Shown: piece by piece, positions 8,876-16,781 of the stretch
How the letters are laid out: each line of letters opens with the position of its first letter
How positions within the stretch are numbered: position 1 is the first letter of the stretch
NCBI RefSeq assembly: GCF_014163735.1
Contig: NZ_JACJDV010000001.1
Span: 186,001 to 250,000, forward strand
Length of the DNA stretch: 64,000 nt
Source of the DNA: Shewanella sp. SR44-3
GTDB taxonomy: Bacteria; Pseudomonadota; Gammaproteobacteria; Enterobacterales; Shewanellaceae
Direction: 5' to 3'
The notes under the pieces: model-generated
Told to the model about the DNA's origin: nothing
Seen by the model: only the letters and a program-made list of their open reading frames with translations
Databases searched by the model: none
Position numbers and translations under genes: made by a program

Positions 8876-8934
8876 GGAATAGCCCGGTTTAATGCTACAA
8901 CTCTTTAGATAGCAAAACTTAAATTTCAGACATT

Positions 8935-8963
8935 AAAAAAGGAACCCTGGGGTTCCTTTTTTT
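8935..8963. terminator. bidirectional terminator between bioA and rplT
   Basis: Stem GGAACCC / GGGTTCC with a TG loop, flanked by six A on the left and seven T on the right. It can therefore stop both bioA on the plus strand and the rpmI-rplT transcript on the minus strand. Confidence 0.85.
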
Positions 8964-8979
8964 GAGCTTAACTAATAAA

Positions 8980-9336
8980 TTAGTTTAATGCTGCTTTTGC
9001 TTTTTCAACTAATGTTGCAAATACAACTTTGTCGAAAACAGCGATGTCAGCCAAAATCTTACGATCGATTTCGATAGACGCTTTCTTCAGACCGTTGATG
9101 AAACGGCTGTAAGACAGACCATTTTGACGAGCCGCTGCATTGATACGTGCAATCCATAATTGACGGAATTGACGTTTCTTCTGACGACGGTCACGGTAAG
9201 CATATTGACCAGCTTTAGTTACTGCTTGAACAGCAACACGGTAAGTACGGCTACGAGCGCCATAATAACCTTTAGCTAATTTAAGTACTTTCTTGTGACG
9301 AGCACGAGCGGTTACACCACGCTTAACTCTAGGCAT
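8980..9336 (-). CDS. rplT: 50S ribosomal protein L20
   Basis: 118-aa basic 23S rRNA-binding protein needed early in large-subunit assembly, and in relatives a translational repressor of its own operon. The N-terminus [24 protein letters not shown] is the classical L20 start, and the length is that of the family. It lies 18 bases after rpmI at the end of thrS-infC-rpmI-rplT. Confidence 0.98.
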   Translation of the reverse strand: MPRVKRGVTARARHKKVLKLAKGYYGARSRTYRVAVQAVTKAGQYAYRDRRQKKRQFRQLWIARINAAARQNGLSYSRFINGLKKASIEIDRKILADIAVFDKVVFATLVEKAKAALN

Positions 9337-9354
9337 TGTTCATCTCTCCTTTAA

Positions 9355-9549
9355 TTAAGCGTATGGTAGTTGACGTGCAATTGCTGGCACATCAGACTTA
9401 GCAACTAAACATTTAGCACGTAAGTGACGCTTACGCTTAGTGCTTTTCTTGGTCAAAATGTGACGTAAGTGTGCTTGTTTGCGTTTGAAACCATTAGCGG
9501 TTTTCTTAAAACGCTTTTGTACACCCTTGTCTGTTTTCATTTTAGGCAT
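9355..9549 (-). CDS. rpmI: 50S ribosomal protein L35
   Basis: 64-aa protein beginning [14 protein letters not shown], the usual L35 start. A longer in-frame reading begins 18 codons upstream, but the ATG at 9549 is chosen because GGAG lies 8 bases before it and because L35 is normally 64-65 aa. It contains the conserved Lys/Arg-rich centre. In enterics L20 represses this gene through an infC-rpmI mRNA structure; I did not identify that structure here. Confidence 0.96.
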   Translation of the reverse strand: MPKMKTDKGVQKRFKKTANGFKRKQAHLRHILTKKSTKRKRHLRAKCLVAKSDVPAIARQLPYA

Positions 9550-9633
9550 TTCTAAAACTCCGCATTGGGATATTAATAAACGTAAGGCGAGTAAAAGCCT
9601 CAAGAGACTTTTGCTACTTTTAGGGTTGCCCTA

Positions 9634-10176
9634 CTATTTCTTTTTAGGTGCTAGCACCATAATTGCTTGTCTACCTTCCATTTTCGGGAAAGATTCAACA
9701 ACCGCATACTCTTCCAAATCAGCCTTGATACGGTTCAAAAGATCCATACCTAGGTTTTGGTGTGCCATTTCGCGACCACGGAAACGCAGCGTAATCTTCG
9801 CTTTGTCCCCATCTTCCAGAAAACGAATCAGGTTGCGTAGTTTTACCTGATAGTCGTTTTCATCAGTGCCAGGACGGAATTTAATTTCCTTAACCTGGAC
9901 CTGTTTTTGCTTCTTCTTTTGTTCCTTCTGAGCTTTCGCCTTATCGAAAAGGAACTTACCGTAGTCCATTATGCGACAAACAGGTGGCTCAGCATTTGGG
10001 CTGATTTCAACAAGGTCAACCCCTGCTTCATCTGCTAAATTCTGTGCTTCCTTGATGCTAACTACACCAACTGGCTCGCCTTCAATGTCTGACAAACGTA
10101 CTTCTAGTACGCCTGTGATTTCGTCATTGATTCTATTCGGGGCTGGTTGTCGCCCTGCTGCTCTTTTGATCTTTAT
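9634..10176 (-). CDS. infC: translation initiation factor IF-3, non-standard AUA start
   Basis: IF-3 binds the 30S subunit, checks start codon pairing and blocks early 50S joining. The first in-frame ATG (10095) would remove the conserved N-terminus. Reading upstream gives [20 protein letters not shown], clearly IF-3, with no in-frame ATG, GTG or TTG to serve as start. Beginning at ATA (10176-10174) gives 180 aa, the same length as E. coli IF-3, with GGAGG eight bases upstream. E. coli infC uses AUU for IF-3 self-repression, so AUA probably serves the same purpose. The thrS stop is only 3 bases before the start. Confidence 0.9.
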   Translation of the reverse strand: MKIKRAAGRQPAPNRINDEITGVLEVRLSDIEGEPVGVVSIKEAQNLADEAGVDLVEISPNAEPPVCRIMDYGKFLFDKAKAQKEQKKKQKQVQVKEIKFRPGTDENDYQVKLRNLIRFLEDGDKAKITLRFRGREMAHQNLGMDLLNRIKADLEEYAVVESFPKMEGRQAIMVLAPKKK

Positions 10177-10179
10177 GAC

Positions 10180-12108
10180 CTATTCCTCCAACAATTTTAG
10201 ACTACGGCTCGAAATATCTTTGTGGATCTTTTTAGCAAAATCTTCAATGCTCATTTTGCCTAAATCGATACCATCACGAGTTCGGACCGCAACTTCCTTA
10301 TTTTCCATCTCTTGATCACCAACGACCAATAAATAAGGTACACGTCTGAGTGTGTGTTCACGTATTTTAAAGCCTATTTTCTCATTCCTCAAGTCAAAAG
10401 ATGCACGAATGCCTTGTTCTTTGAAGATTTTTACAACATCTTGAACGTAATCAGCCTGTTTGTCAGTAATATTCATTACAACAACTTGCATAGGAGCCAG
10501 CCAAGTTGGGAATTTACCTGCGTATTCTTCGATTAATATCCCTAAGAAACGCTCTAACGAGCCTAAAATAGCTCTATGGATCATCACAGGCGTCTGACGA
10601 GTGTTGTCTTCAGCCACGTAAGTTGCCCCTAAACGGCTCGGCAATGCATAGTCTAATTGCACTGTGCCGCACTGCCATGCTCTGTCTAAACAGTCATGCA
10701 AAGTGAACTCAATTTTAGGACCATAGAAGGCACCTTCGCCAGGAAGGATTTCAAATTCGATGTTATTAGCATTAAGCGCTTGCTTCAGTGCTTCTTCAGC
10801 CCTGTCCCACATATCATCGTCGCCGATGCGTTTTTCTGGACGAGTTGAAAGCTTGACTACGATATTTTCGAAGCCGAATGTCGCATAGGTGTCATACACC
10901 ATTTGAATACAATCGCTGACTTCTTTTTGAACTTGGTTGTCGGTACAGAAAATGTGCGCATCGTCTTGAGTAAAGCCGCGTACGCGCATCAAGCCATGTA
11001 ATGAACCCGATGGCTCATTACGATGACAGCAACCAAACTCTGCCATGCGTAACGGTAAGTCGCGGTATGACTTAAGGCCTTGGTTAAAGATTTGCACATG
11101 GCCTGGGCAGTTCATCGGCTTAATCGCGTATTCACGGTTTTCGCTGTTGGTGGTAAACATAGCATCTGAGTATTTATCCCAGTGACCGCTGCGCTCCCAC
11201 AAGGCGCGATCCATCATGAGTGGGCCCTTCACTTCTTGATAAGTGTATTGACCTAGCTTTTGACGAATAAATTTTTCAAGTTCTAAATACAGACTCCAAC
11301 CATCGTTATGCCAGAACACCATACCTGGTGCTTCTTCTTGCATATGGTAAAGGTCAAGCTGTTTGCCAATTTTACGATGATCGCGCTTTGCCGCTTCTTC
11401 AAGACGGGTTAAGTGCGTCTTAAGGGCTTTTTTATCTGCCCACGCTGTACCATAAATACGTTGCAGCATCTTGTTGTCTGAATTACCGCGCCAATAGGCA
11501 CCGGCGACACTCATCAACTTAAAGTTCTGGCAAAAACGCATGTTAGGCACATGGGGGCCGCGGCACATATCAGTGTATTCTTCATGATGATAAAGTGCTG
11601 GGGTCGCATCTTTACTGATGTTTTCATCAAGAATGGCAATTTTGTATTCTTCACCGCGCTCGCTAAAGGCGTCGCGAGCTTCTTGCCAAGACACTACGCG
11701 CTTTACTACGTCGTAATTTGTCTTAGCCAAATCCATCATGCGCTTCTCTAACGCTTCGATGTCTTCTTGGGTCAGCTTGTGATCCAAATCGATGTCATAG
11801 TAAAAACCATTATCGATAACAGGACCAATAGCCATCTTGGTTTCTGGCCACATTTGCTTAATCGCGTGACCTAATAGATGCGCACAAGAATGACGAAGGA
11901 TTTCAACACCCTCATCGTCTTTTGCCGTGATGATAGATAAATCCGAATCTGTGCTGATGATATCGCCAGCATCTTTAAGCTCGCCATTAACGCGACCGGC
12001 TATACAGGCTTTCGCAAGACCTGGGCCAATATCTAAAGCGACATCTAAGGTTGAAACGGGATTGGCAAACTCGCGTTTGCTGCCATCAGGCAAGGTAATA
12101 ATAGGCAT
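10180..12108 (-). CDS. thrS: threonyl-tRNA synthetase
   Basis: Charges tRNA-Thr. It is 642 aa when started at the ATG at 12108 ([14 protein letters not shown]), equal to the E. coli length; AAGGA lies 6 bases upstream, so the 13 extra in-frame codons are not used. Domains are TGS (1-62), the editing domain (about 65-225), the class II catalytic core with [10 protein letters not shown] zinc/active-site residues, and the C-terminal anticodon domain. The infC ribosome site lies in its last codons, so the two are coupled. Confidence 0.97.
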   Translation of the reverse strand: MPIITLPDGSKREFANPVSTLDVALDIGPGLAKACIAGRVNGELKDAGDIISTDSDLSIITAKDDEGVEILRHSCAHLLGHAIKQMWPETKMAIGPVIDNGFYYDIDLDHKLTQEDIEALEKRMMDLAKTNYDVVKRVVSWQEARDAFSERGEEYKIAILDENISKDATPALYHHEEYTDMCRGPHVPNMRFCQNFKLMSVAGAYWRGNSDNKMLQRIYGTAWADKKALKTHLTRLEEAAKRDHRKIGKQLDLYHMQEEAPGMVFWHNDGWSLYLELEKFIRQKLGQYTYQEVKGPLMMDRALWERSGHWDKYSDAMFTTNSENREYAIKPMNCPGHVQIFNQGLKSYRDLPLRMAEFGCCHRNEPSGSLHGLMRVRGFTQDDAHIFCTDNQVQKEVSDCIQMVYDTYATFGFENIVVKLSTRPEKRIGDDDMWDRAEEALKQALNANNIEFEILPGEGAFYGPKIEFTLHDCLDRAWQCGTVQLDYALPSRLGATYVAEDNTRQTPVMIHRAILGSLERFLGILIEEYAGKFPTWLAPMQVVVMNITDKQADYVQDVVKIFKEQGIRASFDLRNEKIGFKIREHTLRRVPYLLVVGDQEMENKEVAVRTRDGIDLGKMSIEDFAKKIHKDISSRSLKLLEE

Positions 12109-12401
12109 GAAGTGTCCTTTCCAGTGGTGACCCACACGTAGGGCCACTTGGTTTATGTAAAATTAAGTATGTAATTCGATTATTTTGAGTGTGCTGAAGC
12201 CCTCACCCATCAATATTTGCCCTATTGAAATCAAGACAGTACAAGAGTCTTAGTTACCCAATTTGGCCTCTAAGCATAGAGAAAGCCATTCTAGTAGATT
12301 TATGTCACCACACGCAAGAGTCATCCAGGGCTAAACCCTCACTGTTTTGATGCTCTATAATTATGCGATGGCACTAAATGGAAGCCTTAGGGAGTGAATA
12401 A
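12109..12401. other. thrS leader and spacer
   Basis: About 290 bases between thrS (minus) and the CPXCG gene (plus). It must contain divergent promoters and any thrS autoregulatory leader, but I could not identify a convincing tRNA-Thr-like stem or clear promoter hexamers by eye. GGGAG upstream of 12402 is the ribosome site of the next gene. Confidence 0.5.
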
Positions 12402-12602
12402 ATGCAATTACTCAACCGCGCCATTAGCTGCCCTTATTGCGGGCATAGCCAGAATGTTGATATTGACGCCAGTGGTGGCGATCAAGATGACTACTATGAC
12501 TGCCGTATTTGCTGTAATCCCATTCACATGCGGCTGCATCTAGATGAATCGCGTAAGTGCGCCCAGCTTTATATCGATGCCGATGATGAACAAATTTACT
12601 GA
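12402..12602 (+). CDS. CPXCG-motif cysteine-rich small protein
   Basis: 66-aa acidic protein with two Cys pairs, CPYCG (10-14) and CRIC (35-38), expected to bind one zinc. Its length and the spacing of its cysteines match the family of CPXCG cysteine-rich proteins found in many gammaproteobacteria, whose function is unknown. GGGAG precedes the ATG. It is a single gene, convergent with ribE. Confidence 0.85.
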   Translation: MQLLNRAISCPYCGHSQNVDIDASGGDQDDYYDCRICCNPIHMRLHLDESRKCAQLYIDADDEQIY

Positions 12603-12715
12603 CTCATCACGCATCTATTTAAACACGAATTTTTTAAACAAATAAATTCATAACCTTACTTATAAGTCATAAGAACATGGGTAGCAGCAAAAACATCTAT
12701 TGACTAAGTAGGTAC

Positions 12716-13330
12716 TCAGACAAGGCCTCGCTGGGCGAGCACTCGCTCAACGGTATCAACGATAACTTGGGTCTGGCTGTCTATTTCGATATTAATAAAA
12801 TCTCCCACGACTAATTCACTTAAATTAGTTAACGCCAAGGTTTCTGGAATGAGGTGCAATATAAAGCCGGTCTTATTCACCGCGCCTACTGTTAAGCTGC
12901 AGCCATTAACACCTACAAAACCTTTATAAAAGATATAGTTCATCCATTTAGCGTCTAGACTGACTTCAATATTGTAATGAGTATCCGTGTGACTGATTGC
13001 GCTCACTCGAGCCTGGCAATGCACGTGGCCCGATAAAATATGGCCGCCAATTTCACTGCCGAAGGTTAACGAGCGCTCAATATTAATATTATCACTGACG
13101 CTTAAATGGGCTAAATTGGTCAAGGTTAATGTTTCTTCCATTACATCAAAGAACACCTTATCATTTAACACCTTGGTGACTGTCAGGCACACACCGTTAT
13201 TAGCAACACTCGCCCCGGGAACTAAGCCCTGAACTAAGGCCTGCGTCATCGCGACTTCAAAGGTTTTTAGTCCCGGGCTTTCCTCTATGTTAAGCAGCTC
13301 ACATTTGGCCTGCACGATACCGGTAAACAT
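12716..13330 (-). CDS. ribE: riboflavin synthase alpha subunit
   Basis: Dismutates two 6,7-dimethyl-8-ribityllumazine molecules to riboflavin. It is 204 aa made of two lumazine-binding repeats, the first starting MFTGIVQAK with NGVCLTVT (about 45-52), and the second with SGHVHC (about 99-104) and VNGCSLTV (about 138-145). GGAGA precedes the ATG. It is divergent from the MATE gene with only 29 bases between starts, the same neighbourhood as ribC/mdtK in E. coli. No FMN riboswitch is visible. Confidence 0.95.
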   Translation of the reverse strand: MFTGIVQAKCELLNIEESPGLKTFEVAMTQALVQGLVPGASVANNGVCLTVTKVLNDKVFFDVMEETLTLTNLAHLSVSDNINIERSLTFGSEIGGHILSGHVHCQARVSAISHTDTHYNIEVSLDAKWMNYIFYKGFVGVNGCSLTVGAVNKTGFILHLIPETLALTNLSELVVGDFINIEIDSQTQVIVDTVERVLAQRGLV

Positions 13331-13359
13331 AATCTCTCCACGCGTTAAGGTTATTTTCG

Positions 13360-14721
13360 ATGAATGATACAGGTTTTCAAGTTAAACGCTTAATTCAATT
13401 GGCGTTGCCAGTGCTTATCGCACAAGTGACGCAAACCATGATGGGCTTTATCGATACGGTTATGGCTGGCCGCGTCAGCGCTGTCGATATGGCAGCCGTT
13501 GCAGTAGGCACCAGCTTGTGGCTACCTGCGATTTTATTTGTCCAAGGACTATTAATGGCATTTACGCCGGTGTTTTCACAGCATCACGGCGCCGACAACC
13601 AGCAAGCTATCCCTAAAGTCTTATATCAAGCTGGTTACATAGCATTGATTGGTGCGCTAGGGGTTATGGCATTTCTTGCCTCTTCTGGATATTTATTACA
13701 ATTTATGGATTTAGAGCCTAAATTGCATAGCCTTACCGTAGGCTATATTGATGGTTTCTTATGGGGCGTGCCAGCATTTATCATGTACCAAGTCCTTAGG
13801 GGCTGCAGTGAAGGCATTTCTTATACCATGCCCACTATGGTGATTGGCTTTATTGGCCTTGGGGTAAACATTCCCGCCAACTACATCTTTATTTACGGTG
13901 AATTTGGCATGCCAGCCATGGGCGGCGCAGGTTGCGGCGTGGCGACGGCGATGGTGTTCTGGGCCATGTTTATCGCCATGGTGATTTACATGTTAGTAGA
14001 CAAGAAATTCATTGAACTTGCGCCTTTTAAGCACTTTTATGCACCAAAACTTAGCAGCATGTGGAGCATGACCAAGCTAGGGTTCCCCATTGCCATGGCG
14101 CTGTTTTTTGAAGTGAGCCTATTTGCCATCATCGCCTTATTACTCGCCCCGCTTGGCGCTAACGTGGTTGCCAGCCATCAAATCGCGTTAAACTTTTCAT
14201 CCATTGTATTTATGTTGCCATTGTCTATCGGTATTGCCGTGTCTATTCGCATTGGTTACTACCTCGGACGCGAGCAAACTGAAATTGCAGCTTTAGTGGC
14301 AAAAGTGGGCCTCGCCTTATCACTGAGTCTTGCCTTCATTACCGCCATGCTGACAGTCAGTTTAAGACAAGAAATCGCCCTTTTGTATAACGATAATCCA
14401 GAAGTCGTCACTCTAGCGGGCAGCTTAATGTTTTTAGCCGCCGTGTACCAAATATCGGATTCAATCCAAGTCGTTGCAGCAGGTGCTCTGCGTGGTTACA
14501 AAGACACCCGCAGCGCTTTTTATATCACCCTGGTATCCTACTGGTTTATTGGTATGACATTGGGATATTCACTGGCCTACACAGACTTAATTGTCCCCGC
14601 CATGGGCGCTCACGGTTTTTGGATAGGCTTAATCGCCGGACTCACCTCAGCAGCAATACTGTTTGCGATACGCTTAAGGTACATTCAAAAGAAAGGCATC
14701 ATCTTTGTTGAAATAGACTGA
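13360..14721 (+). CDS. norM: MATE-family multidrug efflux pump (NorM/MdtK type)
   Basis: 453-aa inner membrane protein with 12 predicted hydrophobic segments in two repeats, typical of Na+ or H+ coupled MATE exporters of cationic drugs. MATE features near the N-terminus include ALPVLIAQVTQTMMGFIDTV with the conserved Asp, and GFIGLGVNIPANY in TM5. AAGG precedes the ATG. Because the gap to ribE is only 29 bases, each promoter must overlap the other gene's 5' end. The substrate is unknown. Confidence 0.9.
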   Translation: MNDTGFQVKRLIQLALPVLIAQVTQTMMGFIDTVMAGRVSAVDMAAVAVGTSLWLPAILFVQGLLMAFTPVFSQHHGADNQQAIPKVLYQAGYIALIGALGVMAFLASSGYLLQFMDLEPKLHSLTVGYIDGFLWGVPAFIMYQVLRGCSEGISYTMPTMVIGFIGLGVNIPANYIFIYGEFGMPAMGGAGCGVATAMVFWAMFIAMVIYMLVDKKFIELAPFKHFYAPKLSSMWSMTKLGFPIAMALFFEVSLFAIIALLLAPLGANVVASHQIALNFSSIVFMLPLSIGIAVSIRIGYYLGREQTEIAALVAKVGLALSLSLAFITAMLTVSLRQEIALLYNDNPEVVTLAGSLMFLAAVYQISDSIQVVAAGALRGYKDTRSAFYITLVSYWFIGMTLGYSLAYTDLIVPAMGAHGFWIGLIAGLTSAAILFAIRLRYIQKKGIIFVEID

Positions 14722-14841
14722 GACTAAGCCACGCTCGCAATAAGGATGCTGACATGGCGAGCATAAAAGATGAATAACGTGCACATTCTGGATAAAAGCA
14801 ATCGATTAAAATGACTTTTCTATCAAAGAGAAAGGCAAAAA

Positions 14842-14915
14842 CAAATGGCACATTTGCTCATCCTTAATGCGATTTGCGCATCAAATCGCCATTTGGCAAT
14901 AAAAAGCATTTTTTT
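14842..14915 (+). promoter_or_regulatory. nested hairpin after the MATE gene
   Basis: CAAATGGC (14842-14849) can pair with GCCATTTG (14888-14895), and inside this GCGATTTG (14869-14876) can pair with CAAATCGC (14882-14889), though the two stems compete for two bases. A run of seven T follows at 14909-14915. It may end the norM transcript. The 120 bases between norM and this structure show nothing else. Confidence 0.35.
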
Positions 14916-14917
14916 AC

Positions 14918-14947
14918 TTGCAACAAACAGGCTATCACCCTTACTAT
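14918..14947 (+). promoter_or_regulatory. candidate stable-RNA promoter for the tRNA cluster
   Basis: TTGCAA (14918-14923), 18 bases, TACTAT (14942-14947), followed by a G+C-rich discriminator (AGCGACCGC), as is common for tRNA promoters. It sits about 40 bases before the first tRNA-like copy. Confidence 0.45.
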
Positions 14948-14989
14948 AGCGACCGCTTTGACGCAAACTCAATTTGTTAAAAACGATAC

Positions 14990-15093
14990 GCCTAAATAGC
15001 TCAGTTGATGAAGAGTAGCACTACCTACTCATTTGTAAGCTGGCGGTAGGGGCGGACTTCTCTAAACAAAGAGAAGTCCACTCGGGTGAAGCA
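14990..15093 (+). pseudogene. tRNA-Val-like copy A (expanded loops, acceptor stem lost)
   Basis: 104 bases that align with tRNA-Val(GAC) from TAGCTCAG to CACTCGGGTG. They carry insertions at the same three places as copies B and C: D loop, anticodon loop (19 bases, no GAC) and T loop. The 5' acceptor strand is changed and no longer pairs with the 3' side, and CCA is now GCA. The T-arm insert makes a 10-bp perfect hairpin, GGACTTCTCT / AGAGAAGTCC. It is not a working tRNA. Confidence 0.7.
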
Positions 15094-15131
15094 CTCTTCT
15101 CAAAGGGTTTAAACATTGAAACGTAAACAAT

Positions 15132-15238
15132 ACACCCGTAGCTCAGCTGGTAATAAAGAGTAGCACTACCTGCTCATTTGAAAGCTAACGGTAAGGGTCG
15201 GTATTCTCTAACAAAGAGAAGTCCACTCGGCTGTACCA
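15132..15238 (+). pseudogene. tRNA-Val-like copy B (expanded loops)
   Basis: 107 bases with the tRNA-Val 5' end (ACACCCGTAGCTCAGCTGG) and 3' end (GTCCACTCGGCTGTACCA) kept. There are +7 bases in the D loop, +12 in the anticodon loop and +11 in the T loop. One acceptor pair is lost (CGGCTGT opposite ACACCCG). GAGTAG / CTGCTC can pair across the anticodon 5' strand; the A-to-G change relative to C keeps a G-U pair. It is followed 48 bases later by a genuine tRNA-Val. Confidence 0.75.
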
Positions 15239-15286
15239 CTCTTTCACAGAGTATAAAAAGTGAAGTTTTAATAGAGATAATTGTAT

Positions 15287-15363
15287 ACACCCGTAGCTCA
15301 GCTGGTTAGAGCACTACCTTGACATGGTAGGGGTCGGTGGTTCGAGTCCACTCGGGTGTACCA
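15287..15363 (+). tRNA. tRNA-Val (anticodon GAC), copy 1
   Basis: 77 bases with CCA encoded. The acceptor stem is ACACCCG / CGGGTGT, the D arm GCTC...GAGC, the anticodon stem CTACC / GGTAG with loop TTGACAT (GAC at 15321-15323), and the T arm GGTGG TTCGAGT CCACT. All stems pair. It reads GUC and GUU valine codons. It is identical to the copy at 15622, and the 35 bases upstream are also shared with that copy, so the pair arose by a recent tandem duplication. Confidence 0.97.
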
Positions 15364-15384
15364 TTTCTTTTAAGATGTGGAATT

Positions 15385-15450
15385 AGAATAAAGCATCACA
15401 CTACCCTCTCTTTGTTAACGGCGGCGGTAGAGGTCGGTGGTTAAAACCAC
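15385..15450 (+). pseudogene. tRNA-Val-like fragment D
   Basis: Shares ACTACC, an expanded 20-base anticodon loop region (CTCTCTTTGTTAACGGCGGC), GGTAG and GGTCGGTGGTT with the tRNA-Val family. It has no acceptor stem or CCA. The T arm is replaced by a small hairpin, GTGGTT / AACCAC. It lies directly downstream of tRNA-Val copy 1. Confidence 0.6.
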
Positions 15451-15478
15451 TGAAAAAATGCTAAAAGTTAGATAATAT

Positions 15479-15585
15479 ACACCCGTAGCTCAGTTGGTAA
15501 TAAAGAGTAGCACTACCTACTCATTTGTAAGCTGGCGGTAGGGGTCGGTATTCTCTAATAGAGAGAAGTCCACTCGGGTGTACCA
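15479..15585 (+). pseudogene. tRNA-Val-like copy C (expanded loops, perfect acceptor stem)
   Basis: 107 bases. The acceptor stem ACACCCG / CGGGTGT and 3' CCA are intact, and the anticodon stem CTACC / GGTAG is intact, but the anticodon loop is 19 bases without GAC. The D arm has 7 extra bases and the T loop is replaced by a hairpin, TTCTCT / AGAGAA. A 3' end with an intact acceptor and CCA could in principle still be processed by RNase P and tRNA-end enzymes. It lies 36 bases before tRNA-Val copy 2. Confidence 0.75.
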
Positions 15586-15621
15586 CTATAAAAAGTGAAG
15601 TTTTAATAGAGATAATTGTAT

Positions 15622-15698
15622 ACACCCGTAGCTCAGCTGGTTAGAGCACTACCTTGACATGGTAGGGGTCGGTGGTTCGAGTCCACTCGGGTGTACCA
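15622..15698 (+). tRNA. tRNA-Val (anticodon GAC), copy 2
   Basis: Same 77-base sequence as the copy at 15287, with the anticodon GAC at 15656-15658 and CCA encoded. It is followed by TTTCT and, 38 bases on, by a GAAA-loop terminator, so it is probably the last functional tRNA of the transcript. Confidence 0.97.
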
Positions 15699-15736
15699 TT
15701 TCTCATGCTAGTAAATGATTGAATGACTAATTGAGG

Positions 15737-15757
15737 CCAACGAAAGTTGGTTTTTTT
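15737..15757 (+). terminator. terminator 1 of the tRNA cluster
   Basis: CCAAC GAAA GTTGG followed by seven T. A GNRA tetraloop stem typical of tRNA operon terminators in this group. Confidence 0.85.
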
Positions 15758-15799
15758 GTACCTTAAAATTGTACTCTAACCCTAGTCCAGTGGAATAGT

Positions 15800-15883
15800 T
15801 ACCCTAAAACAAGCAGAGCACTACCCTCTCTTTATTAACGGCGGCGGTAGGGGTATAAGACTCCAATCCACTCGGGTGTACCA
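15800..15883 (+). pseudogene. tRNA-Val-like copy E
   Basis: The 3' half (CACTCGGGTGTACCA then TTTCT) is identical to the real tRNA-Val. The anticodon arm has the enlarged 20-base loop CTCTCTTTATTAACGGCGGC between CTACC and GGTAG. The 5' acceptor and D arm are not recognisable. It lies between terminators 1 and 2. Confidence 0.6.
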
Positions 15884-15918
15884 TTTCTCTAGTGATATAT
15901 GATGTGAAGAATCACTGG

Positions 15919-15940
15919 CCAACGAAAGTTGTTTTTTTTT
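15919..15940 (+). terminator. terminator 2 of the tRNA cluster
   Basis: CAAC GAAA GTTG followed by nine T. It is the same element as terminator 1, with one outer base pair lost. Confidence 0.75.
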
Positions 15941-15987
15941 GTGCCTACAATTCACTGATGCCTAAAGTTAAAAGAATAAAGTATCGG

Positions 15988-16008
15988 CCAGCATAAGCTG
16001 GTTTTTTT
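15988..16008 (+). terminator. terminator 3 of the tRNA cluster
   Basis: CCAGC ATAA GCTGG followed by seven T. Compared with terminator 1, the middle A-T pair is replaced by G-C, a compensated change that keeps the stem. The tRNA-like body expected upstream of it is missing apart from AGAATAAAGTATC. Confidence 0.75.
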
Positions 16009-16040
16009 GTCCCTGAAATTTACAGTTGCGTATCGTTAAG

Positions 16041-16119
16041 AGAATAAAGCATCGCACTACCTTCTCTTTATTAACGGCGGCGGTAGGGGTCTAAGGCGCG
16101 AGTCCACTCGGATGTACCA
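16041..16119 (+). pseudogene. tRNA-Val-like copy F
   Basis: GCACTACC, an enlarged anticodon loop region (TTCTCTTTATTAACGGCGGC), GGTAGGGGTC, then GAGTCCACTCGGATGTACCA and TTTCT. The 5' acceptor and D arm are lost, and one acceptor base is changed. It shares AGAATAAAGCATC with fragment D. No terminator follows before the convergent HEPN gene. Confidence 0.6.
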
Positions 16120-16153
16120 TTTCTTACAGTAGTATATATCTAGATAGACTCTG

Positions 16154-16684
16154 TTAAATTTGTTCTAGTACGTGATCAGTGGCTTTGGCCAGCTCATCAA
16201 AAAAACGTAAACACTTAGCGAGTTCATCTTTCTTGATTATTTGAGGTTGATTCATATCCCCTCCAGCTCTGTGCACGGCCTCACCTCGTTTACTAATCCA
16301 ACGGTTTAACTGTTCTCTGGCATCTTTTGGCATAACATTATTCCATTGCCAATGCTCGGTGACATCGATATCAAAGAACTCTTCAAATAGATGTTTTGTT
16401 TTTTGTGAATTTGGATTGTGGAAAAACTTCAAGCGCTCGTTTAGCTGCTTTGCTGCAAACACGCCTAATTTAGAACCTTTAAGTAAACTAAATTTACTAT
16501 CAAACAGCTCAGTAACGACATCCTCTATATAGGTTTCCCATGCGGTCAGCGTTAAAATAAGGCAGGCTTTTTTTAATGAAGATGGAGTAGACAGTTCTGG
16601 GTGGCTATTAAACACATCATAACAATCAGCCAGTTCACGGGCTTCGCTTAAAGATTGGCGAAAAATTTTTAATGAATCAGTCAA
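16154..16684 (-). CDS. HEPN-domain protein (RiboL-PSP-HEPN type)
   Basis: 176-aa all-helical protein. The HEPN ribonuclease motif R-x4-H is seen as Arg133 to His138 in KRGEAVHR, preceded by TAWETYIED (about 47-55), which is typical of RiboL-PSP-HEPN proteins. These are often toxins or defence ribonucleases. The start is TTG at 16684 with AAGGA seven bases upstream. It stands alone, convergent with the tRNA-Val cluster and downstream of the 5'-nucleotidase. No obvious antitoxin is adjacent. A link to tRNA cleavage is only suggested by position. Confidence 0.75.
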   Translation of the reverse strand: MTDSLKIFRQSLSEARELADCYDVFNSHPELSTPSSLKKACLILTLTAWETYIEDVVTELFDSKFSLLKGSKLGVFAAKQLNERLKFFHNPNSQKTKHLFEEFFDIDVTEHWQWNNVMPKDAREQLNRWISKRGEAVHRAGGDMNQPQIIKKDELAKCLRFFDELAKATDHVLEQI

Positions 16685-16781
16685 GGTAATGTCCTTATCT
16701 AAATATCTCTAACTATTGATGTTATGTTTATGTTGCAACACTTTTTTTGTGAATCGCTAACCATATAATTGATTGTGATTT

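Noticed and set aside
14990..15585. tRNA-Val genes interrupted by introns
   Set aside because: Inserts occur in three loops at once, are only 7-12 bases long, and lack group I features; real tRNA-Val copies sit next to them.
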